Assembly: GCA_045580145.1 (NCBI GenBank)
Contig: JAZNNI010000092.1
Coordinates: 1-27,795, forward strand
Source: UBA1738 sp045580145
Lineage (GTDB): Bacteria > Bacillota > Clostridia > UBA1381
Reading direction: 5' to 3'
DNA length: 27,795 nucleotides
Under the pieces are notes generated by a model, which was given only the letters and a program-made list of their open reading frames with translations, searched no databases and was not told the origin of the DNA. Every line of letters begins with the position of its first letter. Position 1 is the stretch's first letter. Made by a program: the position numbers and the translations under genes. Positions 1 to 7,803 of the stretch are shown piece by piece.

Positions 1-35
1 TGCGGAAATTTTGTGCAATTTTTTTGCAAAAACTA

Positions 36-64
36 TTGACAATGGCATACAACTGTTGTATAAT
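36..64 (+). promoter_or_regulatory. Sigma-A promoter of the ylxM-ffh operon
   Basis: TTGACA at 36-41 and TATAAT at 59-64 are separated by 17 bp, an exact match to the sigma-A consensus. Transcription should start near 71, which places the ylxM start downstream of 71 and rules out the earlier in-frame start codons. Confidence 0.9.
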
Positions 65-110
65 GATGCCTGTAAAGTTTTTTTGGTTTACACTAAAGGC
101 GGTGAAAGTC

Positions 111-446
111 TTGGCAAAGGATTTATCTGTGAGTGTTCTTCTGGATTTTTACGGCGAGCTTTTGACAGAGAAGCAGGCAGAAGCACTTGATTTATATTAT
201 AATCAGGATTTGTCTTTGGCAGAAATTGCAGGAGATATGGAAGTGTCGCGTCAGGGTGTGCGGGCTTTTATTAAGCAGGGTGAGGCACATCTTTTGGGCT
301 TTGAAGATAAGCTTGGTATGGCAAAAAGGTTTGCCGAAATAAACAAGCTTGTGAAAAGTATGCAGGAAGTTATCGAAACTTTGCCCGATAGTGATAAAGC
401 AAAGGTGTTAAACGAAAAAATTGAAGAAATTAAAAGTCGGCTGTAA
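111..446 (+). CDS. ylxM: YlxM family SRP-associated HTH protein
   Basis: A 111-residue helix-turn-helix protein of the YlxM/p13 family, encoded directly upstream of ffh in most Firmicutes and thought to modulate the signal recognition particle. The N-terminal half reads like a sigma-70 region 4 HTH: LLDFYGELLTEKQAEAL is followed by LSLAEIAGDMEVSRQGVRAF. The C-terminal half is a charged helix. I choose the TTG at 111 as start because AAAGGCGGTG (95-104) lies about 7 nt upstream, the promoter -10 lies at 59-64, and family members begin just before the LLDFY helix. An in-frame TTG at 24 would lie upstream of the promoter. The stop is 14 bp before ffh, and the ffh ribosome binding site overlaps it. 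Confidence 0.9.
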   Translation: MAKDLSVSVLLDFYGELLTEKQAEALDLYYNQDLSLAEIAGDMEVSRQGVRAFIKQGEAHLLGFEDKLGMAKRFAEINKLVKSMQEVIETLPDSDKAKVLNEKIEEIKSRL

Positions 447-460
447 AGGTGGTGAAAGCA

Positions 461-1813
461 TTGGCATTTGAAAATCTCGGCGAAAAGCTGTCAGGAGTTT
501 TTAAGAAGTTAAAGGGCAAAGGAAAAATTACTGAGAAAGATATAAAAGATGCTATGCGTGAGGTAAAACTCGCACTTTTAGAGGCTGACGTAAACTTTAA
601 GGTCGTTAAGGACTTTATAAAAAGTGTGTCAGAAAAGGCAATGGGGCAGGAGGTACTGGAAAGTCTTACCCCGTCGCAGAGTATCTTAAAAATTGTTCGT
701 GATGAACTGACTGAGTTGATGGGTAGCGAAAATTCAAGAATTGAGTTTTCAAAGCATCCGCCTACAGTCATTATGATGTGCGGTCTTCAGGGTGCGGGTA
801 AAACAACTGCATCCGCAAAGCTGGCACTTAATTTAAGAAAGACAATGGACAAAAGACCTCTTTTGGTTGCGTGCGACGTATATCGTCCGGCGGCGGTAAA
901 ACAGCTTCAGGTTTTGGGCGACCAGATTGGTGTTTCGGTCTTTTCGATGGGAACGGATGAAAATCCGGTAAAAATTGCCAAGGAGGCTGTTGAACACGCT
1001 AAAAAACATGGTAACGACCCTGTAATTATAGATACTGCGGGACGTCTTCATATAGATGAAGAGCTGATGGCGGAGCTTGCAAATATAAAAAGCGGTACAA
1101 GCCCTTCCGAGACTTTGCTTGTTGTTGATGCAATGACAGGTCAGGACGCAGTTAATGTGGCGGAAAGCTTTAACAGTCAGCTTGAAATAACAGGTGTTAT
1201 CTTGTCAAAGCTTGACGGCGATACAAGAGGCGGTGCAGCACTTTCGGTAAAGGCAGTAACGGGAAAGCCTGTAAAGTTCGCATCTGTCGGCGAAAAACTG
1301 TCAGAACTCGAACCGTTCCACCCCGATAGAATGGCAGGAAGAATTCTTGGTATGGGCGATGTTATGACCTTGATTGACAAGGCTCAGGAGGTCGTAGATG
1401 AAGAGCAGGCAAGAGAGCTTGAAAAGAAAATGCGTCAGCAGACCTTTGACCTTGAGGATTTCTTGGGTCAACTTCAGCAGATAAAGAAAATGGGTTCAAT
1501 TTCCCAACTTTTGGGAATGATGCCGGGCATTGATAAAAAGATGCTTGATAGTGTAAATGATGCCGAAGGCGAAAAGAAAATGAAACGTACTGAGGCAATC
1601 ATTCAGTCAATGACACCGAAGGAAAGGGCAAACCCTAAGATAATAGCTGCAAGCCGTAAGGTAAGAATAGCTAAGGGCAGCGGTACGAGAGTGCAGGACG
1701 TAAATGAGCTTTTGAAGCAGTTTGAGCAGATGAAACAGCTTATGAAGCAGTTTTCCGGCGGAAAGCAGGCAAGGATTATGAAGCGTATGAAAAAATTTGG
1801 CGGTAAATTTTAA
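461..1813 (+). CDS. ffh: Signal recognition particle GTPase Ffh
   Basis: The 450-residue SRP54 homologue binds SRP RNA and signal sequences of nascent proteins and delivers ribosomes to FtsY at the membrane. An N-domain helical bundle (about 1-90) is followed by the G domain, with P-loop GLQGAGKTT at 108-116, the DVYRPAA motif near 139 and DTAGRLHID. The Met-rich M domain at the C terminus contains SRKVRIAKGSGTRVQDVN and ends in basic residues. The length is normal for the family. The family N terminus MAFENL matches the TTG at 461, preceded by AAAGGTGGTG (445-454); the in-frame GTG codons at 449 and 452 lie inside that ribosome binding site. It is co-transcribed with ylxM. No SRP RNA was found in the window. 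Confidence 0.97.
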   Translation: MAFENLGEKLSGVFKKLKGKGKITEKDIKDAMREVKLALLEADVNFKVVKDFIKSVSEKAMGQEVLESLTPSQSILKIVRDELTELMGSENSRIEFSKHPPTVIMMCGLQGAGKTTASAKLALNLRKTMDKRPLLVACDVYRPAAVKQLQVLGDQIGVSVFSMGTDENPVKIAKEAVEHAKKHGNDPVIIDTAGRLHIDEELMAELANIKSGTSPSETLLVVDAMTGQDAVNVAESFNSQLEITGVILSKLDGDTRGGAALSVKAVTGKPVKFASVGEKLSELEPFHPDRMAGRILGMGDVMTLIDKAQEVVDEEQARELEKKMRQQTFDLEDFLGQLQQIKKMGSISQLLGMMPGIDKKMLDSVNDAEGEKKMKRTEAIIQSMTPKERANPKIIAASRKVRIAKGSGTRVQDVNELLKQFEQMKQLMKQFSGGKQARIMKRMKKFGGKF

Positions 1814-1875
1814 CGATATTAAATGCCGAAAGGCTTTGATATACAAAAGAAATATTTTCAGGAGGTGAATTTAAG

Positions 1876-2118
1876 ATGGCAGTAAAAATCAGATTAAGAA
1901 GAATGGGTGCTAAGAAGGCTCCTTTTTACAGAGTAGTTGTAGCAGATTCAAGATATCCGAGAGATGGTAGATTCATCGAAGAAATCGGAACATACAACCC
2001 ACTTACAGACCCTGCAACAGTTAACATTGATGCAGACCTTGCTAAGAAGTGGATTGGAAACGGTGCTCAGCCAACAGATACTGTTAAGGCTCTTTTAAAG
2101 AAGCAGGGCATTATGTAA
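1876..2118 (+). CDS. rpsP: 30S ribosomal protein S16
   Basis: 80 residues, full length for bS16, a primary protein of the small ribosomal subunit. The N-terminal signature MAVKIRLRRMGAKKAPFYR and the motif RDGRFIEEIGTYNP are typical. A strong AGGAGGTG (1860-1867) precedes the ATG. It sits in the conserved ffh-rpsP-khpA-rimM-trmD order of Firmicutes, 62 bp after ffh and 13 bp before khpA, so it is probably co-transcribed with both. Confidence 0.97.
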   Translation: MAVKIRLRRMGAKKAPFYRVVVADSRYPRDGRFIEEIGTYNPLTDPATVNIDADLAKKWIGNGAQPTDTVKALLKKQGIM

Positions 2119-2131
2119 GGAGATTACCATA

Positions 2132-2362
2132 ATGAAAGAAGTTTTAGAACTTATTGCAAAAGCATTGGTAGAACACCCTGATGAGGTAGTAGTAACCGAA
2201 ATCGAGGGAGAAAATTCCGTAACTTTAGAGCTTCGTGTCGCAGATGGTGATATGGGCAAGGTTATCGGCAAGCAGGGAAAGATTGCAAAGGCAATCAGAA
2301 CTGTTGTTAAGGCAGCTGCAAGCATTGAAGACAAGCACGTAACTGTCGATATTGTTCAATAA
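2132..2362 (+). CDS. khpA: KH-domain RNA-binding protein KhpA (YlqC)
   Basis: A 76-residue protein that is a single KH domain. The GxxG-type RNA-binding loop is seen in MGKVIGKQGKIAKAIRTVV (about residues 41-59). KhpA partners with KhpB/Jag in Firmicutes and affects cell division and RNA stability; its location between rpsP and rimM is conserved. The ribosome binding site AAGGAG overlaps the rpsP stop region. A 17-bp inverted repeat starts immediately after its stop codon. Confidence 0.93.
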   Translation: MKEVLELIAKALVEHPDEVVVTEIEGENSVTLELRVADGDMGKVIGKQGKIAKAIRTVVKAAASIEDKHVTVDIVQ

Positions 2363-2467
2363 ATATATTAAAATGAGTGTCAGGTGAGGCACTTATTTTA
2401 ATATATAATGAAGGCTTTAAGTGTTTTTTTTGGCAGCAAAATATACCGCCTGAAAAACTTAAAGCCT
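2363..2467 (+). promoter_or_regulatory. Mutually exclusive hairpins between khpA and rimM (candidate attenuator)
   Basis: Three inverted repeats compete. A pairs 2363-2379 with 2390-2406 (17 bp with one G-U). B pairs CACTTA (2390-2395) with TAAGTG (2418-2423), followed directly by eight Ts (2424-2431), like an intrinsic terminator. C pairs AGGCTTTAAGT (2412-2422) with ACTTAAAGCCT (2457-2467). A excludes B because both use 2390-2395, and B excludes C because both use 2418-2422. This has the geometry of an attenuator or partial terminator, but no ligand or protein is evident. The pairings are read directly; the function is inferred. Confidence 0.45.
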
Positions 2468-2495
2468 GCGCTTTTTGCGTAGAAAGGATAAGAGA

Positions 2496-3005
2496 ATGGA
2501 CTTTTTAGAGGTAGGAAAAATAATCAATACCCACGGACTTCGGGGAGAAGTGAAAATTGTGACTTGGACAGATTCGCCTGAGGTTTTTGAAGAAATCGGT
2601 GCTGTGTATGTAAAAGGACATACAGACGCAGAAAAGATGACTATAAAAAATGTAAAGTATCAGAAGAATAATATAATAGTAAAATTTGCAGAGATTAATT
2701 CGATTGAAGATGCGGAAAAATATAAAAATACAATTCTTTTGGCAGATCGTGATACTCTTGGAGAACTGCCGGAAGGAGTTTACTATATAGCAGACCTCAT
2801 TGGCTGTGTGATATTTGAGGAAAACGGCGAAAAAATCGGAGTTTTGCAAGATGTATTTTCAACCGGCTCAAATGATGTTTATGATATTAAGAGAGAAAAT
2901 AAGAAAAATCTACTGATTCCTATAATTGACGGAGTTTTGAAAGCAGTAGATATTCAGAATAAAAAGATTACAATTAAAATACCAGAAGGACTGGAAGACG
3001 AATGA
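2496..3005 (+). CDS. rimM: Ribosome maturation factor RimM
   Basis: A 169-residue 16S rRNA processing factor that binds S19 and helps 30S head maturation. It has an N-terminal beta-barrel (VGKIINTHGLRGEVKI near residue 6) and a C-terminal PRC-barrel beginning around the FSTGSNDVYDI motif. The ATG at 2496 is preferred over a start at 2475 because AAAGGA (2483-2488) lies 7 nt upstream and RimM proteins begin just before the VGKI strand. The stop overlaps the trmD start in an ATGA quartet, implying translational coupling. Confidence 0.95.
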   Translation: MDFLEVGKIINTHGLRGEVKIVTWTDSPEVFEEIGAVYVKGHTDAEKMTIKNVKYQKNNIIVKFAEINSIEDAEKYKNTILLADRDTLGELPEGVYYIADLIGCVIFEENGEKIGVLQDVFSTGSNDVYDIKRENKKNLLIPIIDGVLKAVDIQNKKITIKIPEGLEDE

Positions 3006-3739
3006 TAAAATTTGATGTATTGACGATATTTCCCGATATGTTTGAGGCTGTTTTGGGTGATAGCATTACAGGCAGAGCGAGGGAAAAGGGGCTTCTCCAA
3101 ATGAATTTCATAAATATCCGTGATTTTTCAAAGGATAAGCACAGAAAAACCGATGACTATCCATATTCGGGAGGCGGCGGTATGCTTATGACACCTCAGC
3201 CGATTTATGATGCTTATATGAGCATAGCGGAAAAGTGTGAAGAAAAGCCGCATACGGTATTTTTGTCGCCGCAAGGTGCAGTTTTTAATCAGAAAAAGGC
3301 GATTGAGCTTTCAAAAAAAGAGCATATCGTGTTCTTGTGCGGGCATTATGAGGGAGTTGACCAGCGCGTGCTTGATATGATTGTTGATGAGGAAATATCG
3401 ATAGGTGATTTCGTTTTAACAGGTGGAGAAATCCCTGCAATGGCGGTTATAGATTCAGTTAGCAGAATGATACCGGGTGTGCTTGCAGAGGAAAGCTCAT
3501 ATCAGAATGAAAGCCATTTTGCAGGTCTTTTAGAGCATCCTCAATACACTCATCCGCAGGAATTTATGGGAGTTAAAATTCCGGATATATTAATTTCGGG
3601 GCATCATAAAAATATTGAAATTTGGAAACGTCAGCAGGCACTTTTGGTGACGAAGAAAAAGCGTCCGGATATGCTCGAAAGTGCCGAACTTTCAAAGGAT
3701 GATATTGCATTTTTAGAGCAAATTGATGAAAAAAGTTGA
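3002..3739 (+). CDS. trmD: tRNA (guanine-N1)-methyltransferase TrmD
   Basis: A 245-residue SPOUT methyltransferase that makes m1G37 in tRNAs using S-adenosylmethionine, preventing +1 frameshifting. The trefoil-knot motifs are intact: YSGGGGMLMTP near residue 57, SPQGAVF, CGHYEGVDQRV and the SAM-binding SIGDFVLTGGE. The length is normal. It overlaps rimM by 4 bp. In many Firmicutes rplS follows trmD; here murA follows instead, with its own promoter whose -35 hexamer overlaps the trmD stop codon. Confidence 0.97.
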   Translation: MIKFDVLTIFPDMFEAVLGDSITGRAREKGLLQMNFINIRDFSKDKHRKTDDYPYSGGGGMLMTPQPIYDAYMSIAEKCEEKPHTVFLSPQGAVFNQKKAIELSKKEHIVFLCGHYEGVDQRVLDMIVDEEISIGDFVLTGGEIPAMAVIDSVSRMIPGVLAEESSYQNESHFAGLLEHPQYTHPQEFMGVKIPDILISGHHKNIEIWKRQQALLVTKKKRPDMLESAELSKDDIAFLEQIDEKS

Positions 3740-3764
3740 TTTTACCAAGATAGTTTGATATAAT
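3736..3764 (+). promoter_or_regulatory. Sigma-A promoter of murA
   Basis: TTGATT (3736-3741) and TATAAT (3759-3764) are 17 bp apart, and a TGA before the -10 makes it an extended -10 promoter. The -35 overlaps the trmD stop. The leader downstream holds an imperfect hairpin at about 3789-3822 (TTTCATA pairing with TATGAAA). Confidence 0.8.
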
Positions 3765-3837
3765 ATATCGTTGTAGGAACACAAAACTTTTACTTTCATA
3801 TTATACAGTATGAAAATGTAAAGCCGGAGGTGTTTCT

Positions 3838-5091
3838 ATGAGTAAGCTGATCATAGAAGGCGGCAAAAAAATGGAGGGCGAAATTGACGTCCAGGGAGCA
3901 AAAAATTCTGTGCTTCCCATCCTTGCTGCTTCTATTTTGAGCGACGGAAAAAATATAATATATAACTGTCCGCGGCTAAGGGATGTCGAAATGACAATAG
4001 CAGTTCTTAAAAACCTTGGTTGCAGGATAAAATGGGAGAATAATTGCCTTGAGGTAGATTCGTCGGACATTTGTGGATATACCATTCCCGATGACCTGAT
4101 GAGGCAGATGCGTTCGTCTATAATTTTTTTGGGAGCAATTATTTCAAAATTCGGAAAGGCTGAGGTTTCAATGCCGGGCGGTTGCGAAATCGGGAACAGG
4201 CCAATAGATTTGCATCTTAAGGCACTCAGGCAACTTGGAGTTGAAATAACAGAGTCGCACGGGTTTATACACTGCAAAGCAGACAATATTGCAGGCTCTA
4301 ACATACATCTGGATTTTCCAAGTGTCGGCGCTACGGAAAATACTATGCTTGCGGCATCTACTGCAAATGGAGTGACCGTGATTGAAAACGCTGCAAGAGA
4401 GCCTGAAATTGTTGACCTCCAGCGGTTTTTAAATCGTATGGGAGCAAAGATATATGGCGCAGGAAGTGATACTGTCGTCATTGAAGGTGTACATAAGCTC
4501 TATGGTGTTGAGCATACTATTATTCCCGACAGGATTGTTGCGGCTACATATCTTGCCTGCGCGGCGGCAACAGGCGGAAGTGTTATTCTTAAAAAGGCAG
4601 ACAGTACTCACGCGGGTGCTATGATAAATATTTTAAGAGATATGGGTTGCAGGGTTTATACCGAGAGAAGTAAAATAATCCTTCAGCCTGCAAAAAGCCT
4701 TAAAAGCATAGGTACTATAAAAACGATGCCGTATCCTGGATTTCCGACCGATATACAGTCTCCATTTATGGCGCTTTGCACACAATGTGAGGGAACCAGC
4801 ATTTTTGTTGAAAATATATTTGAAAACCGTTTTCAACACATAGAAGAACTTGTGCGGATGGGAGCGGATATCAAGGCTGACGGAAGAGTTGCTGTCGTAA
4901 TTGGAAAAAGTAATTTAAGCGGAGCAAATGTTGTTGCAAAAGAGCTTCGCGGCGGAGCAGCACTTGTGGTTGCGGCGCTTAGCGCAGAGGGCATAACAGA
5001 GATTGAAAACGTAAGGTTTATTGACAGGGGATATGAGCGGATTGAAAAAGTTTTGTCTGCTTGTGGACTCGATATAAAACGTGTAGATTAA
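3838..5091 (+). CDS. murA: UDP-N-acetylglucosamine 1-carboxyvinyltransferase MurA
   Basis: A 417-residue enzyme that transfers enolpyruvate from PEP to UDP-GlcNAc, the first committed step of peptidoglycan synthesis in the cytoplasm. The catalytic cysteine is present: C116 in SMPGGCEIGNRPIDLH, the residue alkylated by fosfomycin, so the enzyme is predicted to be fosfomycin-sensitive. K22-N23 in QGAKN and the R92 region (MRQMRSS) also match the family. GFPTDIQ carries the catalytic Asp loop. GGAGG (3826-3830) precedes the ATG. Clostridia often have two MurA paralogues; which one this is cannot be told from the window. divIB follows after 42 bp. Confidence 0.96.
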   Translation: MSKLIIEGGKKMEGEIDVQGAKNSVLPILAASILSDGKNIIYNCPRLRDVEMTIAVLKNLGCRIKWENNCLEVDSSDICGYTIPDDLMRQMRSSIIFLGAIISKFGKAEVSMPGGCEIGNRPIDLHLKALRQLGVEITESHGFIHCKADNIAGSNIHLDFPSVGATENTMLAASTANGVTVIENAAREPEIVDLQRFLNRMGAKIYGAGSDTVVIEGVHKLYGVEHTIIPDRIVAATYLACAAATGGSVILKKADSTHAGAMINILRDMGCRVYTERSKIILQPAKSLKSIGTIKTMPYPGFPTDIQSPFMALCTQCEGTSIFVENIFENRFQHIEELVRMGADIKADGRVAVVIGKSNLSGANVVAKELRGGAALVVAALSAEGITEIENVRFIDRGYERIEKVLSACGLDIKRVD

Positions 5092-5133
5092 AGAACGTAT
5101 TAAATGCCGTTTTAGGCAGTACGGAGGAGTAAT

Positions 5134-5922
5134 ATGACTAACAAAAAGTCAGGTGGCACAAATATACAGGCACGCCACGATAAACGTCGGCAAAAGAGAA
5201 TTCGTGAGCAACGGATAAGAAGATATATTTTCTTTACAGTGCTTACATTAATTTTCGTGCTTGTAATTATGTTTTTCACTCCTCTTTTCAATATAAGAAC
5301 AGTAAATGTTGCAGGAAATCAAAAGCTGCTCACAGAGGAGATAACATCGCAAATCGGAGATGTGACGGGCAGAAATCTTTTCAGTACAAGAAAAAGAACA
5401 ATTAAACGTAACCTTGATGATATGGCTTACATAGATAAGGTGACAGTTAAGAAAAAGGCATTTCCTCCAACCATTTTGGTGGAAATTAAGGAATGCCAGC
5501 CGGCGATACAGGTCTTTTTTGCAGAAAGCTATATCGTAATTGATGCTACTGGCAAAATTCTTGAGAAGACAACAGAAAAGCTTGAGGGAGTTGCTGTTTG
5601 CGAAGGAATTACAGTGACGACTGCGAATGTGGGCGAAATGATAGCGTTTAAAGATGAAGAAGTGCAAAAAATTGTGATGTCATGCATAGGATATATGGAA
5701 AAAGCGGATATAATAAGGGATATAACTGTTATGTCTTTTGCGGATATGACAAATATTACCTTTAATTATCAGTCAAGACTTGATGCAATCTGCGGAACAC
5801 ATATTGACTTCCAGAGGAAGCTTGCGTTGTTTAAAGAGGCGGTAAACTCAAATAAGCTGACTCAGAATTCCCGCGGAACTATCAATCTGTCAACAACTGG
5901 TAAGGCAATCTATACACCGTAA
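5134..5922 (+). CDS. divIB: Cell division protein DivIB/FtsQ
   Basis: A 262-residue bitopic membrane protein of the divisome that forms a complex with FtsL and DivIC. A basic cytoplasmic tail (1-30) is followed by one transmembrane helix (about 31-49), then an extracellular POTRA domain beginning FNIRTVNVAGNQKLL, then the FtsQ/DivIB beta domain. The position after murA is typical of Firmicutes division clusters. GGAGGAG precedes the ATG. ftsA does not lie between this gene and ftsZ. The call rests on architecture and context, since the family is poorly conserved at sequence level. Confidence 0.88.
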   Translation: MTNKKSGGTNIQARHDKRRQKRIREQRIRRYIFFTVLTLIFVLVIMFFTPLFNIRTVNVAGNQKLLTEEITSQIGDVTGRNLFSTRKRTIKRNLDDMAYIDKVTVKKKAFPPTILVEIKECQPAIQVFFAESYIVIDATGKILEKTTEKLEGVAVCEGITVTTANVGEMIAFKDEEVQKIVMSCIGYMEKADIIRDITVMSFADMTNITFNYQSRLDAICGTHIDFQRKLALFKEAVNSNKLTQNSRGTINLSTTGKAIYTP

Positions 5923-5976
5923 CTGTAAAAATTACTCAAAAATTAGAGATTTTTCAAAAAAAATATCAAATAACTA

Positions 5977-6005
5977 TTGAAATAATTTGAAAAACATAGT
6001 ACAAT
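5977..6005 (+). promoter_or_regulatory. Sigma-A promoter of ftsZ
   Basis: TTGAAA (5977-5982) and TACAAT (6000-6005) are 17 bp apart in an AT-rich gap. This gives ftsZ its own transcript, with about a 40-nt leader and an AAGGAGG ribosome binding site. Confidence 0.75.
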
Positions 6006-6049
6006 AAAATTGTATATTTATAGATAAATGAACTAAGGAGGATATATAA

Positions 6050-7207
6050 ATGGGTAACAATATTGATTTTGTAACCGATACTGCAGATATGCAGCCAACC
6101 GACGGCGCAAGAATTAAGGTAATAGGCGTAGGTGGCGGCGGTAATAATGCAGTAGATCGTATGATAGAAGCTAATGTTGCCAAAGCAGAGTTTATTGCAG
6201 TAAATACAGACCTTCAGCAGCTTAAAACAGTAAAGGCTCCTGTTGCACTTCAGATTGGAACAAGACTTACGCAAGGGCTTGGTGCAGGTGCAAAACCTGA
6301 AATCGGACAGAAAGCAGCAGAGGAGACCGAAAGTGCTATCAAAGAACTTTTAGAAAATACAGAAATGGTATTTATTACAGCAGGTATGGGTGGCGGAACA
6401 GGTACTGGTGCTGCTCCTGTAATTGCTAAGCTTGCAAAGGAAATGGGAATTTTAACAGTTGCAGTTGTAACAAAGCCATTCTTCTTTGAAGGCCCGCAAA
6501 GAGCAAGAAATGCAGAAGCCGGTATTGAACAGCTTGCTGCAAATGTTGATGCTATAGTTACAATTCCTAACGACCTTTTATTAAAGACAGCCGATAAGAA
6601 AATTTCTATAAAGGAATCCTTTAAGCTTGCAGACGAGGTTCTTCGTCAGGGCGTAGAGGGAATAATCGAAGTTATTGCTCAGAACGGTATCATCAGCTGT
6701 GACTTCGCCGATGTCAGCACAATTATGCGTGATTCAGGTGTTGCTCATATGGGTATCGGTCTTGGTAAGGGTGAAAATGCTGCTCAGGATGCAGTTCGTG
6801 CAGCAATAGAATCTCCACTACTCGAAACAAGCATTTCGGGTGCGCATAACGTACTTCTCAATATCACAGGTGGTACAGAGTTCTCACTTGTTGATATGGG
6901 CGAGGTTTCATCAATCGTTCGTGAAATGGTATCACAGGATGCTACAATTATCGTTGGTACTGCAGTTGATGAAAATATGAAGGATGAAATCAAGGTTACA
7001 TTGATTGCAACAGGTCTTAATGCGAAAAATAAAAGAGGCGTAAAAACAGAAAGCTTCGCAAACACTACTCCTAAGGCTACAGATTTTGGTGCAAGACAGG
7101 TTCCGACCTTCACATCAACAAATGATGACGATGCAATTTTCTCAAGAACATTAAAGGCTGGAATGGACAGCGTAAATGTTCCGTCATTCTTTAAACCAAA
7201 GAACTAA
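6050..7207 (+). CDS. ftsZ: Cell division GTPase FtsZ
   Basis: A 385-residue tubulin homologue that polymerises into the Z-ring at midcell. The tubulin signature GGGTGTG is at 114-120, the N-terminal nucleotide-binding strand is IKVIGVGGGGNNAVDRM (22-38), and the synergy-loop region follows IPNDLLLKTADKK. A short variable linker leads to a conserved C-terminal peptide ending VNVPSFFKPKN, the docking site for partners such as FtsA, SepF or ZapA. It has its own promoter and ends at a strong intrinsic terminator. Confidence 0.98.
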   Translation: MGNNIDFVTDTADMQPTDGARIKVIGVGGGGNNAVDRMIEANVAKAEFIAVNTDLQQLKTVKAPVALQIGTRLTQGLGAGAKPEIGQKAAEETESAIKELLENTEMVFITAGMGGGTGTGAAPVIAKLAKEMGILTVAVVTKPFFFEGPQRARNAEAGIEQLAANVDAIVTIPNDLLLKTADKKISIKESFKLADEVLRQGVEGIIEVIAQNGIISCDFADVSTIMRDSGVAHMGIGLGKGENAAQDAVRAAIESPLLETSISGAHNVLLNITGGTEFSLVDMGEVSSIVREMVSQDATIIVGTAVDENMKDEIKVTLIATGLNAKNKRGVKTESFANTTPKATDFGARQVPTFTSTNDDDAIFSRTLKAGMDSVNVPSFFKPKN

Positions 7208-7212
7208 AATAT

Positions 7213-7236
7213 CGGGCGAGCAATCGCCCGTTTTTT
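7213..7236 (+). terminator. Intrinsic terminator of ftsZ
   Basis: The 7-bp stem CGGGCGA/TCGCCCG closed by a GCAA tetraloop is followed by TTTTTT, 5 bp after the ftsZ stop. Confidence 0.95.
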
Positions 7237-7237
7237 G

Positions 7238-7267
7238 TTGAAATAGGGAATGGTGATATGGTATAAT
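7238..7267 (+). promoter_or_regulatory. Promoter of the lipoprotein gene
   Basis: TTGAAA (7238-7243) and TATAAT (7262-7267) are 18 bp apart, with TGG directly before the -10 (extended -10). It lies immediately after the ftsZ terminator. Confidence 0.65.
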
Positions 7268-7341
7268 AATATTAGAAAAATAATGGATTAAGAATAATTA
7301 TAGGTTATATTGTTAAAGTGTTCTAATGGAGGAAATATTTG

Positions 7342-7764
7342 ATGAAGAAAGTACTTATTCTTTTGGCTTTTATGGGGATTTTTTTGTCAGGATGTGTTAA
7401 AAAGCAAGACACAAATACTGAGAGGATTGATTTAGAAAAAGAAAGTAATATAGAAACAGTTTCATCGAATATTCTAAAAAAGGGAGATGAATTTTCACTG
7501 ACGGGGATTGTGGAATATTCGGATGAACCGAGTGATATTGGACTGGAGTATTGTTTTATAACAATAAGTGAAAAACTTGAGTATTATTACATAGATGTTT
7601 ATGAGGAAGAATCAAAGTGGTCAAGCAATGTGTTTTATACTAAGGGCGAGGATACTGCACGCCTTAGAGAGTATGTCGGACGCGAAGTTACGGTATCAGG
7701 CGTGTTTGAGGCGGAGTGCCACGGAATACCATATATAACCGATATTTCTATTATGTATAACTAA
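7342..7764 (+). CDS. Small secreted lipoprotein, function unknown
   Basis: A 140-residue predicted lipoprotein. The N terminus (MKKVLILLAFMGIFLSGC) is a type II signal peptide with lipobox LSGC, so Cys18 would be lipidated after signal peptidase II cleavage. The mature part opens with about 30 polar residues. A beta-rich domain follows (FSLTGIVEYSD, a long strand region, then REYVGREVTVSGVFEAECHG), which resembles an OB-fold pattern; this is inference only. I chose the ATG at 7342 over the TTG at 7339 because of GGAGGA (7328-7333). It lies alone between the ftsZ terminator and the decarboxylase gene, 39 bp before the latter, and may be co-transcribed with it. I do not recognise the family. 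Confidence 0.75.
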   Translation: MKKVLILLAFMGIFLSGCVKKQDTNTERIDLEKESNIETVSSNILKKGDEFSLTGIVEYSDEPSDIGLEYCFITISEKLEYYYIDVYEEESKWSSNVFYTKGEDTARLREYVGREVTVSGVFEAECHGIPYITDISIMYN

Positions 7765-7803
7765 TGACCTTTATTGTAAATAACATTAAAATCGGGAGTT
7801 AAT

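Noticed and set aside
430..771. Minus-strand ORF antisense to ffh
   Set aside because: No ribosome binding site or family signature; overlaps a certain gene in full.
3801..4481. 226-codon minus-strand ORF opposite murA
   Set aside because: Product is Ser/Pro/Ile-rich antisense-type sequence; murA is certain and shares the region.
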